DNA of 64,000 nt from a virus. The notes beneath the pieces are model-generated. The model made no database searches, was not told the origin of the DNA, and was given only the letters and a program-made list of their open reading frames with translations. The stretch lies in IMG/VR virus record IMGVR_UViG_3300021131_000003, positions 17,659 to 81,658 of that record, one strand, 5' to 3'. The position numbers and the translations under genes are program-made. Of the stretch, positions 51,124 through 59,220 are shown one piece after another; the first letter of the stretch is position 1; the number at the start of each line of letters is the position of its first letter.

Positions 51124-53738
51124 CCGAGTCTCCTTCTGAATCGAATAATCGCGCCGCCAACAATGGTGGCTACTAGTATTTTCTTTGCTTTCTTACGGGT
51201 TACTGGAGACATGTCGTTTCCGATATTAGATAGAGCAACAAAAGCTTTATTAACGGCTTCTGCGCCTGGTATTGCAGCAACGGTTGATGGGAGAGGTGTT
51301 AGAACAACAGGGACAGCAACATCTGGAGCATTAAAAGTAGCTCCTCCTGGTTGACCAATAAATGTCTCGCTAGTAGTAATAGCGTCTGGTGGAATTGGTA
51401 AGCCAGAACCTGGTGGTGGCGCTGGAGGAGTGAGCTTTCCATCTTCGCCAACAACCTGTGGAGCGCTCTGAGTACCAAAGAACTGAATGCCACCGTTCTC
51501 AACACCAACCTTGTCTACTTGGACATGCGCTACTAAAACCTCAGCTGGTGGTACCAAAGGTGTATCCTTAGGCAGAGTAGATGGATTATTTGGAATTAAG
51601 TTAGGGACAGGTGCAGCTGGTGTCGGATTATCCTGAGGTGCGGGTGGAGTTGGCGCGGGTGCTGGTGCGGGACCTGGAGCAACAGGTGCTGGAGTCGGAG
51701 CAGGAGCTGGCGCGTCTGAAGGTGATGAAGGTACAGGCTTCGGCTCTTCTGGGGTTGCTGGAGAGGGGTCTTTAGGTGCGTCAGGAGCGGGAGCTGGTGC
51801 TGGGGCAGGTTCAGGATTTGCTGGTGCTGGTTGAGGGTCTGCGGGTGCTGCAGGTGCGGGCGCAGGGTCAGGTTGAGGATTGGGTGCTGGGTCTGGAACG
51901 GGCGCTGGGTCAGGTGCTGGAGCTGGAGCAGGTTCAGGCGCCGCAGGAGCAGGGGCTGCTACAGGAGCTGGCTCAGGGGCCACTGGTGGAGTTATAGATG
52001 AAGTGGTTGAAGAAGTTGTTGTTGAACTTTCTGTATTTGATGCCGACTGAGACGAAGTATGAGAGGCGTCAACAGTTGAGGACTGGGAAGCACTATCGGA
52101 GGGGGCGCTAGATGTCTGAGAACTTGAACCCTGAGATTGATTCTGAGACGAATCAGTACTTGGAGCAGGCTGCGCAGCAGCTGCTGCAGCGGCTGCAGCA
52201 GAAGCAGCTTCTTGAGCAAGCCGAGCAGATTCAGCCTCAGCAGCCGCTTTCTGAGCAGCAGCTTCAGCATCTTTCTGAGCTTGCAACTGAAGCTGAGAGG
52301 CAACATACTGAGAAGCAGCAATGGAGACTGTGGTAACTGCTGTTTCTAATGCAGTCTTAGCGTCGTTTGCAGCAACCACCGCTGTATTTGCTAGACGATT
52401 AGCCGTATTGACGGCTGTATTTAAATTACTCTGTGCAGTTGCTAAATCCGCTACTGATTGGTCATATGCAGATTGAGCTGCAGCAATCGCAGACTTTTGT
52501 ACACCTACTGCCGTCAATGCTGTCTGCAAAGCTTGATATGCCGCGTCTTTAACAGCTAGTTGTGAATTATACGTAGATTGAGCGCTATCTACAGTTGTTT
52601 GCGCAGTGGAGACCGCAGATACCAAAGTTGGGTCTGGAGCACTAGTAGTAGAGGTGACATGGCTATAGTTAGTTGAAGTTGGAGATGTCCAGATATTGTT
52701 ATATCCCCATCCCATAGTGACGCCTGCGCCACCGCCGTTTTCATAATAATAAAGAGTTATATCTTGAGTTTGGCCTGGAGTTACTGAATACCATTGGCTG
52801 TACGGGCTCCAAGTTAATCCTTGGTCTCTCCAGTTACTTATTGATAGCTGACCGTTTATGTAAAGTTTAGAGCCATCGTCAGAATATACGGCGTACTTTA
52901 TAGAGGTAGTATCTGGAACAGTTATCTGTCCTTTAAACACCACTATCACATGGTCTGATAGACCAGAGTTAAGTATTTGACCGCTTCCCCAGTTAAAAGC
53001 AATAGAAGGGACAACAGTTGTTAGTACAGGCGTTCCAAGGTTATCTAGAGAAGGAGAAGCCCCGTTAGCAGCTTTATAAACAGTTGCTACGATTCCTGGG
53101 GCAGTAGTTGCTACTGAAACAAGAGGCGCTGTAGATAATGCGGTTTGGGCATCCGTAAGAGAAGTTTGAGCGGTGGATAAGTTTGTAGACGCCGAATTTA
53201 AATCAGAGGTAGCTTTAGATAGAGAAGAATTAGCCGTATCGGCGGTGCTTTGTAAAGGTGGAAGAGCCGCTTGAGCTGTTGTAAGGGTAGTTTGATTAGT
53301 AGCAGCAGTTACTGTTGCTGAATCAACAATCTCTTGCGCTGGCGGTATCTGTGCAGCAGCAGTTGTAGCGGCAGCAATAGCGGTATTAGCTACCGATATC
53401 TTATTAGAAGCTTCAGTTACAGAGGTAACAACTGCCGTATCAACAGTTACAGCCTGCGTTATTTCTGGAGTTGGAAGAAGAGTGGTAACCGCATCATTGG
53501 CTTTAGTTACAGCGGTAGCTACCGTCGCAGTTGCTGTATCAATCTTGCTTTGAATAGTAGATAGGTCAACAGTAGTTACTGTTGCAGTATCTTGCACTGA
53601 CGCTGGTGCTAAAGAATCTGTCGGGGCAGGCGAAACTACCGCCTGGTTAGCGGTGTCATCGGCGTATGCGTTTGAGTGACCTAATAAGTAAAAAGCTGGT
53701 GCTGCGGCTAGTGCTGCGATATGTCGCAGTTGTTTTAT
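51120..53738 (-). CDS. Giant secreted PA14 protein, start codon probably ATA
   Basis: About 872 residues if translated from ATA at 53738 (GGGGAG 5 bases upstream). This gives a signal peptide QLRHIAALAAAPAFYLLGHS ending NAYA. Later GTG 53597 has no ribosome site and no signal. Domains: coiled coil (~50-200), PA14 (~210-350; KYAVYSDDGSKLYINGQL), coiled coil (~360-510), Ser/Gln-rich (~510-580), Pro/Ala repeats (~590-720), a globular part and a C-terminal TM with basic end (LVATIVGGAIIRFRRRLG). It is probably exported and anchored in the envelope; PA14 often binds sugars. Confidence 0.7.
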   Translation of the reverse strand: MKQLRHIAALAAAPAFYLLGHSNAYADDTANQAVVSPAPTDSLAPASVQDTATVTTVDLSTIQSKIDTATATVATAVTKANDAVTTLLPTPEITQAVTVDTAVVTSVTEASNKISVANTAIAAATTAAAQIPPAQEIVDSATVTAATNQTTLTTAQAALPPLQSTADTANSSLSKATSDLNSASTNLSTAQTSLTDAQTALSTAPLVSVATTAPGIVATVYKAANGASPSLDNLGTPVLTTVVPSIAFNWGSGQILNSGLSDHVIVVFKGQITVPDTTSIKYAVYSDDGSKLYINGQLSISNWRDQGLTWSPYSQWYSVTPGQTQDITLYYYENGGGAGVTMGWGYNNIWTSPTSTNYSHVTSTTSAPDPTLVSAVSTAQTTVDSAQSTYNSQLAVKDAAYQALQTALTAVGVQKSAIAAAQSAYDQSVADLATAQSNLNTAVNTANRLANTAVVAANDAKTALETAVTTVSIAASQYVASQLQLQAQKDAEAAAQKAAAEAESARLAQEAASAAAAAAAAAQPAPSTDSSQNQSQGSSSQTSSAPSDSASQSSTVDASHTSSQSASNTESSTTTSSTTSSITPPVAPEPAPVAAPAPAAPEPAPAPAPDPAPVPDPAPNPQPDPAPAPAAPADPQPAPANPEPAPAPAPAPDAPKDPSPATPEEPKPVPSSPSDAPAPAPTPAPVAPGPAPAPAPTPPAPQDNPTPAAPVPNLIPNNPSTLPKDTPLVPPAEVLVAHVQVDKVGVENGGIQFFGTQSAPQVVGEDGKLTPPAPPPGSGLPIPPDAITTSETFIGQPGGATFNAPDVAVPVVLTPLPSTVAAIPGAEAVNKAFVALSNIGNDMSPVTRKKAKKILVATIVGGAIIRFRRRLG

Positions 53739-53762
53739 TCTCTCTCCCCTGGTTGTGCTTAG

Positions 53763-53960
53763 TTATACGAGATTAAGTTCACCTTCTGGGTCCCAGACCT
53801 CTACGGACTTAACAACAAGAGCGTCTTTCATAGCCCGTGCGTGATGGCCGCAGAACATTAATTCACCGTTTAGTAACGTAGCTACAACTTTTGCGGCTGC
53901 GCTGCAAGAATCACAGCGGTCCTGAAGGGTAAGTTCTCTATGGATTACCTCAGTTGCCAT
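53763..53960 (-). CDS. DUF7455-like zinc protein, 65 aa
   Basis: Carries ELTLQDRCDSCSAAAKVVAT and NGELMFCGHHARAMKDAL: a CxxC plus CGHH zinc site typical of a small family common in actinobacterial genomes and phages (DUF7455-type). Function unknown. Supports an actinobacterial host. Confidence 0.75.
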   Translation of the reverse strand: MATEVIHRELTLQDRCDSCSAAAKVVATLLNGELMFCGHHARAMKDALVVKSVEVWDPEGELNLV

Positions 53961-53963
53961 GTA

Positions 53964-54476
53964 TTAAATATAGCTCCAAAAACATAAAATTATGTAACGA
54001 ACTGCCCCAGAGTACGGCTGTATCGCATGCAGAGTATACGCATCGTGTACAGTGAGTAAACCAGGCTTTGGCGTGAGTTTATAATCCTGCTCTGGATATA
54101 GCAACTCTCCGCCGTCAAAGTCATTATTTAAATATAATACGCAAGCGTACTTTAATGGGTCTTCAGGTGATGAAGAATCTCTATGTGGTAGTGAGAGGTT
54201 CTCAGGTTTTCTGCGAGAAAAGTAAATATGTCCTTTGATAGGTTTAGTTTCTTTAAACTCATCAACTATAAACTTATATATTCGGTCTTTAATGCTATTA
54301 GTTAATTCAACTGCTTCAGGAAAATGCTGCATTAAAGTATTAAGCTGCATAGTTGTATTAGGTAAGATTGGGCCAGTATCGCCCGTGTTCCAAGGCTCTA
54401 TATTTAAAATGGTTTCTAGTAAAAAAGAAACCTCAGACTCTGATAAGAAGCCCTCAGCAACCTTTATGTTATCCAT
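53964..54476 (-). CDS. 2OG-Fe(II) dioxygenase 3
   Basis: 170 residues. Iron ligands H98 and D100 (LSLPHRDSSSPED), H150 (AYTLHAIQP) and 2OG-contact R160 (GAVRYIILC). The central strand YLNNDFDGGELLYPEQDYKL is close to those of the two oxygenases at 44-46 kb, but the gene lies 6.5 kb away in another operon. The smallest of the three, with a minimal fold. Confidence 0.87.
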   Translation of the reverse strand: MDNIKVAEGFLSESEVSFLLETILNIEPWNTGDTGPILPNTTMQLNTLMQHFPEAVELTNSIKDRIYKFIVDEFKETKPIKGHIYFSRRKPENLSLPHRDSSSPEDPLKYACVLYLNNDFDGGELLYPEQDYKLTPKPGLLTVHDAYTLHAIQPYSGAVRYIILCFWSYI

Positions 54477-54652
54477 TAGAATGGTGGATTAGGGTTCTGG
54501 TTCTTCTCGTGCTCTTTAGCAATCTTATCTTGCTCAGCAAAGTGTCTACCCATCTCATCTTGAGTTTCAGCGTTCCAAGACCAATCATGACCCTCAAGGT
54601 CTAAGTCTGGTTGACGCTTAGGGTTATGCTCTCTACGCTTTGGGGTTGACAT
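54476..54652 (-). CDS. Small charged protein, 58 aa
   Basis: MSTPKRREHNPKRQPDLDLE, GHDWSWNAETQDEMGRHFAE, then a Lys/Asn/Pro tail. AAGGAA precedes the ATG, and its stop overlaps the oxygenase 3 start (TAATG). No family. Confidence 0.62.
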   Translation of the reverse strand: MSTPKRREHNPKRQPDLDLEGHDWSWNAETQDEMGRHFAEQDKIAKEHEKNQNPNPPF

Positions 54653-54661
54653 AGCTGTTCC

Positions 54662-55333
54662 TTACTTTTGATATCTAACTGGAACCATTGAGTTAGGGTC
54701 AATGTCATTTGCTACTGATAGTCTATGCGTTCCATCAAAAATTTGTGGTTTAGTAATAAATGAGAATCTTTGAGTACCAGGTTGCTGTAAGACGATAGGA
54801 TTCTTAATACCTTCGCTTTGAATCTGGTTATATAGCCCATTGTTCTTTGCAGCGTCTAGTTTTGCTGCGTATGATGATTTTGAAGTAAACTGCCCTGGCA
54901 ATCTATCAGGGTTAACAAAGTTCTTTTTAACATCGGCAGCTTTCATAAAGCTTACATCTGGACCAAACTGAGAGGCAGAAAGTCTAGAAGCTTTTGCTGC
55001 ATCTGCTGCCTTAAACATATCAGCACCTTTAACAGCTGCATTTAAACCAATATCGGCAGCTTTTACGCCTTCACCAACTCCAGGTACTGCCATAGCCGCT
55101 GTAGAAGCCGCATTAATGCCGCCCATAATAGAGTGACCGATTCCGCCAGCAATGCCGCTAATACCACCGCGTGAGAAGTCCTGACCCGCTTGTTTAAAGT
55201 CAGTAACACCTGTAGTTGCCTTAACAGCATTACCAAGCTGATTACCTAGTTTAGTGCTTCCCGCTGAGGTAACAGTAGAGTCTACAGAGCTAGGTAGTTG
55301 AAAGTTAAACTGAGGAGTACTTGGAACTGTCAC
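54662..55333 (-). CDS. Glycine-zipper protein with ParB-like C-terminal domain, 223 aa
   Basis: The N-terminus LPSSVDSTVTS matches the start of the protein at 56347-57075. A Gly/Ala-rich zipper follows (GGISGIAGGIGHSIMGGINA). The last ~60 residues (QIQSEGIKNPIVLQQPGTQR; IFDGTHRLSVANDIDPNSMV, PVRYQK) resemble the ParB/sulfiredoxin-like nuclease fold (G..PI.......DG.HR...a......VPV). Such chimeras might be virion-carried and ejected; unproven. Confidence 0.65.
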   Translation of the reverse strand: MTVPSTPQFNFQLPSSVDSTVTSAGSTKLGNQLGNAVKATTGVTDFKQAGQDFSRGGISGIAGGIGHSIMGGINAASTAAMAVPGVGEGVKAADIGLNAAVKGADMFKAADAAKASRLSASQFGPDVSFMKAADVKKNFVNPDRLPGQFTSKSSYAAKLDAAKNNGLYNQIQSEGIKNPIVLQQPGTQRFSFITKPQIFDGTHRLSVANDIDPNSMVPVRYQK

Positions 55334-55626
55334 TTCTCATTCTCTTTCTTACCAGCGCGGCGCTTGTTCTCTTTAGCTGTGTTCTTGCCTTTATCTAGAA
55401 GACGAAGGTTGCCCTTAGAATCGTTATTGTGGTTATTGTCTTTATGGTCAACAGTCTTGTCTTTAGACTTAATCTTGCCATTCTTAGACTCATAATCCGC
55501 ACGAGCTTTATTCTTAGAAGTGGTATGCCACTTACCGTCCTTACCCTTTGTCTTATAGACATAGATAGGACGGCCACCATTGGCATCTGAACCCTTATAG
55601 GGTCCAAACTTCTTAGTCTCAGCCAT
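55330..55626 (-). CDS. HNH endonuclease-like protein, 98 aa
   Basis: Lys-rich. The C-terminal half holds TVDHKDNNHNNDSKGNLRLL, then DKGKNTAKENKRR, the HNH core (H, N and distal N) used in homing and packaging nucleases. The N-terminal region (GGRPIYVYKTKGKDGKWHTT) looks like a small beta domain. It overlaps the ParB-like gene by 4 nt. It may be a free-standing homing nuclease, as no terminase-linked HNH is otherwise seen. Confidence 0.8.
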   Translation of the reverse strand: MAETKKFGPYKGSDANGGRPIYVYKTKGKDGKWHTTSKNKARADYESKNGKIKSKDKTVDHKDNNHNNDSKGNLRLLDKGKNTAKENKRRAGKKENEK

Positions 55627-55772
55627 TACTTCTTCTTTTTAGCCTTGAGGGCCTTGAAGTCTTCGCCAGTAATCTTATCTTTTGGATTAGCGGCTCCAGC
55701 AATCTTCTTTTGCTTTGGAGATAGCTTCTTAGCTGACTTTTTCTTTCCCATACATCCACAAGTAGCGCACAT
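55626..55772 (-). CDS. MCxxCGC-KKK mini-protein 2, 48 aa
   Basis: Starts MCATCGCMGKKKSAKKLSPK, the same plan as the gene at 13982-14107 (MCMACGCGKKK). Lys-rich C-terminus (FKALKAKKKK). Both are coupled to neighbours by one-base overlaps. Confidence 0.65.
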   Translation of the reverse strand: MCATCGCMGKKKSAKKLSPKQKKIAGAANPKDKITGEDFKALKAKKKK

Positions 55773-55915
55773 TATTTTTTTCCCGCCTTAGCTTTAGGTT
55801 TTGACTTTGGAACTTTGTTTTTTCCAGAGCCTGCTGGAACACAGTTAGGGACTTCTTTACCGTTCTTAATCTTCATGCCAACTTGACGATAGTTAGCCCA
55901 GCATGGGTCAGCCAT
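55772..55915 (-). CDS. Conserved phage mini-protein PCW..VGMK..NGKEVPNCVP, 47 aa
   Basis: MADPCWANYRQVGMKIKNGK, EVPNCVPAGSGKN, Lys/Pro tail. The 'PCWxxYxxVGMKxKNGxxVPNCVP' pattern is frequent in phages of aquatic bacteria, with unknown role. TAATG overlaps link it to both neighbours. Confidence 0.72.
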   Translation of the reverse strand: MADPCWANYRQVGMKIKNGKEVPNCVPAGSGKNKVPKSKPKAKAGKK

Positions 55916-56184
55916 TAGCAATCCCACTTTCTTAGAGACTTGTTGATACGTGAGTTAGGGTCTTTAGCTGTCTTAGAAGAAGTGTTCTTAGACTTCATGC
56001 CCTCCATGCGAGCACAGAACGACTTGCGGCGAGCAGCAGACTTAGGAGACTTTGCAGCCTTCTCTTTAGAGACAGGAGCTTTAAGGTTGTGGCCTTCTTT
56101 TTTAGCAGAGGCTCGCCCCTTAGCATTTAATCCGCCTTCAGGGTTCTGACCCTCTTTACGAGTCCATGCAGGTGATTTAGCCAT
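55915..56184 (-). CDS. DUF6321-like protein, 89 aa
   Basis: Matches the DUF6321 pattern: SPAWTRKEGQNPEGGLNAKG, RASAKKEGHNLKAPV, ARRKSFCARMEGMK and a C-terminal LRKWDC. A widespread small phage protein of unknown function. Ser/Lys-rich. Confidence 0.8.
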   Translation of the reverse strand: MAKSPAWTRKEGQNPEGGLNAKGRASAKKEGHNLKAPVSKEKAAKSPKSAARRKSFCARMEGMKSKNTSSKTAKDPNSRINKSLRKWDC

Positions 56185-56350
56185 GTTTACGATGCCAGTC
56201 CTTTACAGCTTGCTTAGCTTCAGTAACGTTTGTTGCATCTAGTGTATAGGTGCCATCTCCGTTGGGATGGTGAACCTTAAACTTACTGCCGTGCTTATCA
56301 ACAACGTGAGTCTCACCATCAACTTTAAACTGCTCTTTATTCTTCTTCAT
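56177..56350 (-). CDS. Hypothetical protein, 57 aa
   Basis: ATG at 56350 overlaps the preceding stop (ATGA). Reads MKKNKEQFKVDGETHVVDKH, then GSKFKVHHPNGDGTYTLDAT and a helical end. Beta-strand-rich small protein, unknown function; overlaps the DUF6321-like gene by 8 nt. Confidence 0.58.
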   Translation of the reverse strand: MKKNKEQFKVDGETHVVDKHGSKFKVHHPNGDGTYTLDATNVTEAKQAVKDWHRKHG

Positions 56351-57075
56351 AGGATTGAGCTCGGATTCCACTTATCTGGTGTTCCGCTTTGGCTTTTACC
56401 ACCAAAGAGCGCGCCACCAATAGCGGTACCAGCTGCAACGCCAGTAGCTGCAGCAGCGGCTGTTTTAAATAAGCTTGAACGTGAAGTCTGTGGTGTTTCT
56501 ACTGGAGCAGCTGATGGAGCTGGTTCTTCTGCTGGAGTAGCAGATTTAACTCCACCAACCTCTGGAGCAGCACCTACACCTTGTACACCTGGGGCTTTTG
56601 GCTGTGGTGCAGCTTTTGGAACATCTGCATTGATAGGTGGTCGGTCTCCGATAGTCGTACTGCGTGTAGGTTTTGGATAACCTGGTGCAGGCTCTGGAAC
56701 CGTGCGTGGAGCTGTGTACGGCTTTGGAGAAGTAGCTGGCTTAACCTTTGTTGCTGTAGGTGAATCTTCAAAGAAGTGTGCAATTCTAGAACCAGCACCC
56801 TTAAGCGCACGGCCTACAGAAGGAGCAACCTCTTCAATACCAGCAGCGGCGGCTTCTCCTCCAGCGTAACCAGCTTCAGCGCCAGCTGCCTCAGAGGTCC
56901 CTGTTACATCTGCTCCTGGAATAAGTAGTCCAGCGCCAGCTCCAACAAGACCTAAAGCTAAACCAGTTGCTCTCTGAAACGCATCGGCTTTCTTTGGCTT
57001 ACCTGATGGAAGAGCCTTTGGAGTTACTTGTGAAGTAACCGTGCTATCTACTGAGCCAGGTAGGGAATAATCCAT
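56347..57075 (-). CDS. Glycine-zipper / Pro-rich protein with SVDSTVTS leader, 242 aa
   Basis: The leader MDYSLPGSVDSTVTSQ parallels the start of the ParB-like protein. Then a hydrophobic Gly/Ala zipper (LALGLVGAGAGLLIPGADVT), a Pro-rich middle (APRTVPEPAPGYPKPTRS), and a second Ala/Gly hydrophobic stretch (TAAAAATGVAAGTAIGGALF). This suggests a membrane-active or internal virion protein, not an enzyme. Confidence 0.6.
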   Translation of the reverse strand: MDYSLPGSVDSTVTSQVTPKALPSGKPKKADAFQRATGLALGLVGAGAGLLIPGADVTGTSEAAGAEAGYAGGEAAAAGIEEVAPSVGRALKGAGSRIAHFFEDSPTATKVKPATSPKPYTAPRTVPEPAPGYPKPTRSTTIGDRPPINADVPKAAPQPKAPGVQGVGAAPEVGGVKSATPAEEPAPSAAPVETPQTSRSSLFKTAAAAATGVAAGTAIGGALFGGKSQSGTPDKWNPSSIL

Positions 57076-57282
57076 TTATGCGCCTCTTCTCTTTAGAATA
57101 TCTTGAGCTTGCTCAGATACGTTGTACTGTCCATAACCACCGCGGCGGCCTGAATACATTCCAGTTGCGCGCATGCGGGTATTGTTATTACGGTTCTTAA
57201 TAACCTTCTTGGTGCCATCTGGGTTAGTCATCTCACCAAATGCGCGCATCTGGCGCGTAGGTCCTAGGGCTGGGTCATACAT
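57076..57282 (-). CDS. Small Arg/Asn-rich protein, 68 aa
   Basis: MYDPALGPTRQMRAFGEMTN, PDGTKKVIKNRNNNTRMRAT and ending VSEQAQDILKRRGA. Basic. No family; start precedes the zipper protein's gene by 0 nt. Confidence 0.55.
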   Translation of the reverse strand: MYDPALGPTRQMRAFGEMTNPDGTKKVIKNRNNNTRMRATGMYSGRRGGYGQYNVSEQAQDILKRRGA

Positions 57283-57289
57283 AGGTTAA

Positions 57290-58129
57290 TCACCTAAAAC
57301 TTTCAGGAGGCAGGGTCATCCCTGGTAAATTAGGCTGGAAGTTTGCTAAGCGTGATTCGTTTTTACCCTTACCAGTAGCTAAACCGAATGTTTCTGGGTT
57401 TTCAACTACAACACCAGAGTCTCCCTTTTGTGTTAGGCCTCTTGCTTTTTCTGCAGCAAGTAAACGCCTTGCAAAGGTTCTTCCACTTTGAGAAAATTCC
57501 TCTGGGTCTACCTGTGTTGTGTCAGACTCATCCCAATACCGTGCTTTTTCATTTGATGCGTTTTGAATAATGTCATGCGCTTGGTGCCAATCATAAGGGT
57601 TTCCTACATCTTTAATCTCAGGGCCCTTAGCAATTCCAGCTCTGATTAGACGATTAACTAAAGGCAGGCTGTGCATAGAAAGATTATCGGAATGCTCAAC
57701 GTCCTGTCCCCATCGCTTTTGCGATTCATTATTTGCAGTTTCTAATAAAGCAGGGACTGTGTGGTCTACGTCTTTAGTTGCTGCCATTAAATCTACTTTA
57801 GGTGGTTTACGAGTATCGTTAAATAAAACGCCTTGTCTAACTGGACGTCTCCAACCTTCAGAATCATTTTCGTAAACTACATCATCATTTTCATCTCTTA
57901 CTGCTGGGAATGCGGTATCGTCGTTTGTAACATCATTACCATAGTATTCAGCCCTGCGACTTAAGTCTTTATAATCTCTATAGCTTCCGCTAGGGCCTTC
58001 TATCTTAACAAGAGAACCTGATTGGGTACCAATTGCGTTTTGTCCAGCGCCGTGAAAAAGCGTGAATCCGTTATTGCCTGGGTCATTCATATAAGTTCCG
58101 TTTACGAACTCTTTGTTACTTCTACCCAC
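57290..58129 (-). CDS. Hypothetical protein, 279 aa
   Basis: Not recognised. The N-terminus is beta-rich and Asn/Gly-rich (NPGNNGFTLFHGAGQ-like), the middle has VRDENDDVVYENDSEGWRRP, and residues ~115-205 look helical with conserved-type Asp/His (TKDVDHTVPALLETANNESQ; VEHSDNLSMHSLPLVNRLIR). The C-terminus ends QPNLPGMTLPPESF. Possibly a virion protein. Confidence 0.5.
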   Translation of the reverse strand: MGRSNKEFVNGTYMNDPGNNGFTLFHGAGQNAIGTQSGSLVKIEGPSGSYRDYKDLSRRAEYYGNDVTNDDTAFPAVRDENDDVVYENDSEGWRRPVRQGVLFNDTRKPPKVDLMAATKDVDHTVPALLETANNESQKRWGQDVEHSDNLSMHSLPLVNRLIRAGIAKGPEIKDVGNPYDWHQAHDIIQNASNEKARYWDESDTTQVDPEEFSQSGRTFARRLLAAEKARGLTQKGDSGVVVENPETFGLATGKGKNESRLANFQPNLPGMTLPPESFR

Positions 58130-58627
58130 CTAGACCTCCAAGTAAAAAGGCAACTCCATCTGGGCTGGTCCGCCCTTGAGAACGTCTAGGACAAAGTCTT
58201 TACCCTGTCGCAAAAGTTCTAGGTCTAGAATATCGGTTTTACTTTGATTAAAAAGGCTAGACATGGTGTTAACCATTTCTACGCTAGAGAACCAGTTTTC
58301 CATATTTAGCACAGCATCGTGAGGAAGCTGGCCTAGAAGAGGCGCGAGCTTATTCTGAATACGAATACTGTGGCAAGAGAGGTTTGCATCTCCAACAGGA
58401 AGCTCACCGTAGGTATTAATGGAATGAAGCCCTAGCGCACCCAATACAGCAGGTACATAGTGGCGGGACTCGCGGGTTGCGTAAAGCATCATTACTACGC
58501 CTGGGTTCTTCTTAGTGGGAACTGTGTAGTTAGCCCAAACGCCAGATGGAGTTCCAAAAGGAGTGGTTCCAGTCTGTAGTAAGAAGTGGTGCAGGTTGCC
58601 TGCACGGAGGTGTTTGAATGTTGTCAT
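58130..58627 (-). CDS. Hypothetical protein, 165 aa
   Basis: Mixed alpha/beta: NLHHFLLQTGTTPFGTPSGV, VVMMLYATRESRHYVPAVLG, ALGLHSINTYGELPVGDANL and an acidic helical C-terminus. No motif recognised. Close to its neighbours and on the same strand. Confidence 0.52.
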   Translation of the reverse strand: MTTFKHLRAGNLHHFLLQTGTTPFGTPSGVWANYTVPTKKNPGVVMMLYATRESRHYVPAVLGALGLHSINTYGELPVGDANLSCHSIRIQNKLAPLLGQLPHDAVLNMENWFSSVEMVNTMSSLFNQSKTDILDLELLRQGKDFVLDVLKGGPAQMELPFYLEV

Positions 58628-58664
58628 ACCTAAACCCTATATCAAGGGCAGGTATGGAAGCAAC

Positions 58665-58865
58665 TTATTTAGCTGTACCTGTTCCGCCGCAGTTTGTGCA
58701 AGTAGCGCCCATGTGTGTGCCGCCAATGCCAGCGGTAATCTTAAGCCCGTACTTGTTCATGTGCTTCTCTTGGTTCTTAGGTGTCATAGGAACGAGGTCA
58801 GTCGCACCATGACCAGAACATGTAGCACAGCTTGCAGGAGCTGCTGGTTTCTTAGGAGCTGCCAT
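58665..58865 (-). CDS. DnaJ-type zinc-finger mini-protein, 66 aa
   Basis: Two CxxCxGxG-like units (SCATCSGHGATD and ATCTNCGGTGTAK), the DnaJ zinc-finger half-motif, joined by a Gly-rich loop. ATG at 58865 has GAGG 6 bases upstream; the earlier in-frame ATG is too close to it. Might aid protein folding with the nearby Hsp20 (inference). Confidence 0.65.
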   Translation of the reverse strand: MAAPKKPAAPASCATCSGHGATDLVPMTPKNQEKHMNKYGLKITAGIGGTHMGATCTNCGGTGTAK

Positions 58866-58916
58866 AATCATCCTCGCTTCAACGAATTTTTAGATGTAAT
58901 ACACTCTTAGTATAAC

Positions 58917-59144
58917 TTACTTAGCTGCAAGAGCTTTCTTATACTCCTGGAAAGATACAAAAAGCTGATAGGTCAGGTCAGAGCGATTATCGTAGTGCTT
59001 CTCATCGAAGTGCCTAATCCAATCGGAAGCTGAGAAAGCTGCAGAGGCACAGCCATTATTAACATCATTCCAAGCTACCTTGGCAAAGCCTGCTTGGTCA
59101 CCGAGGTCATCAACCTGATTCCATAACCATGAAGTAAAGCGCAT
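58917..59144 (-). CDS. Conserved-looking actinophage protein, 75 aa
   Basis: FTSWLWNQVDDLGDQAGFAK, VAWNDVNNGCASAAFSASDW, IRHFDEKHYDNRSDL: a compact helical protein resembling the YozE/actinophage 'FT.WL..Q..R.D..GD.A' family in which residues shape a small helical bundle. Function unknown. Confidence 0.6.
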   Translation of the reverse strand: MRFTSWLWNQVDDLGDQAGFAKVAWNDVNNGCASAAFSASDWIRHFDEKHYDNRSDLTYQLFVSFQEYKKALAAK

Positions 59145-59185
59145 GCGAAAATTATGGGGGTTACACCCGAATACGTCAGTGTAAA

Positions 59186-59208
59186 TGGGCAGTTTATCGT
59201 CTTGCCCA
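59186..59208 (-). terminator. Weak hairpin after Hsp20
   Basis: TGGGCA/TGCCCA (6 bp) with 11-nt loop; followed by ATTT on the minus strand. A short, weak terminator at best. Confidence 0.35.
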
Positions 59209-59220
59209 GGACAGCGCGGT

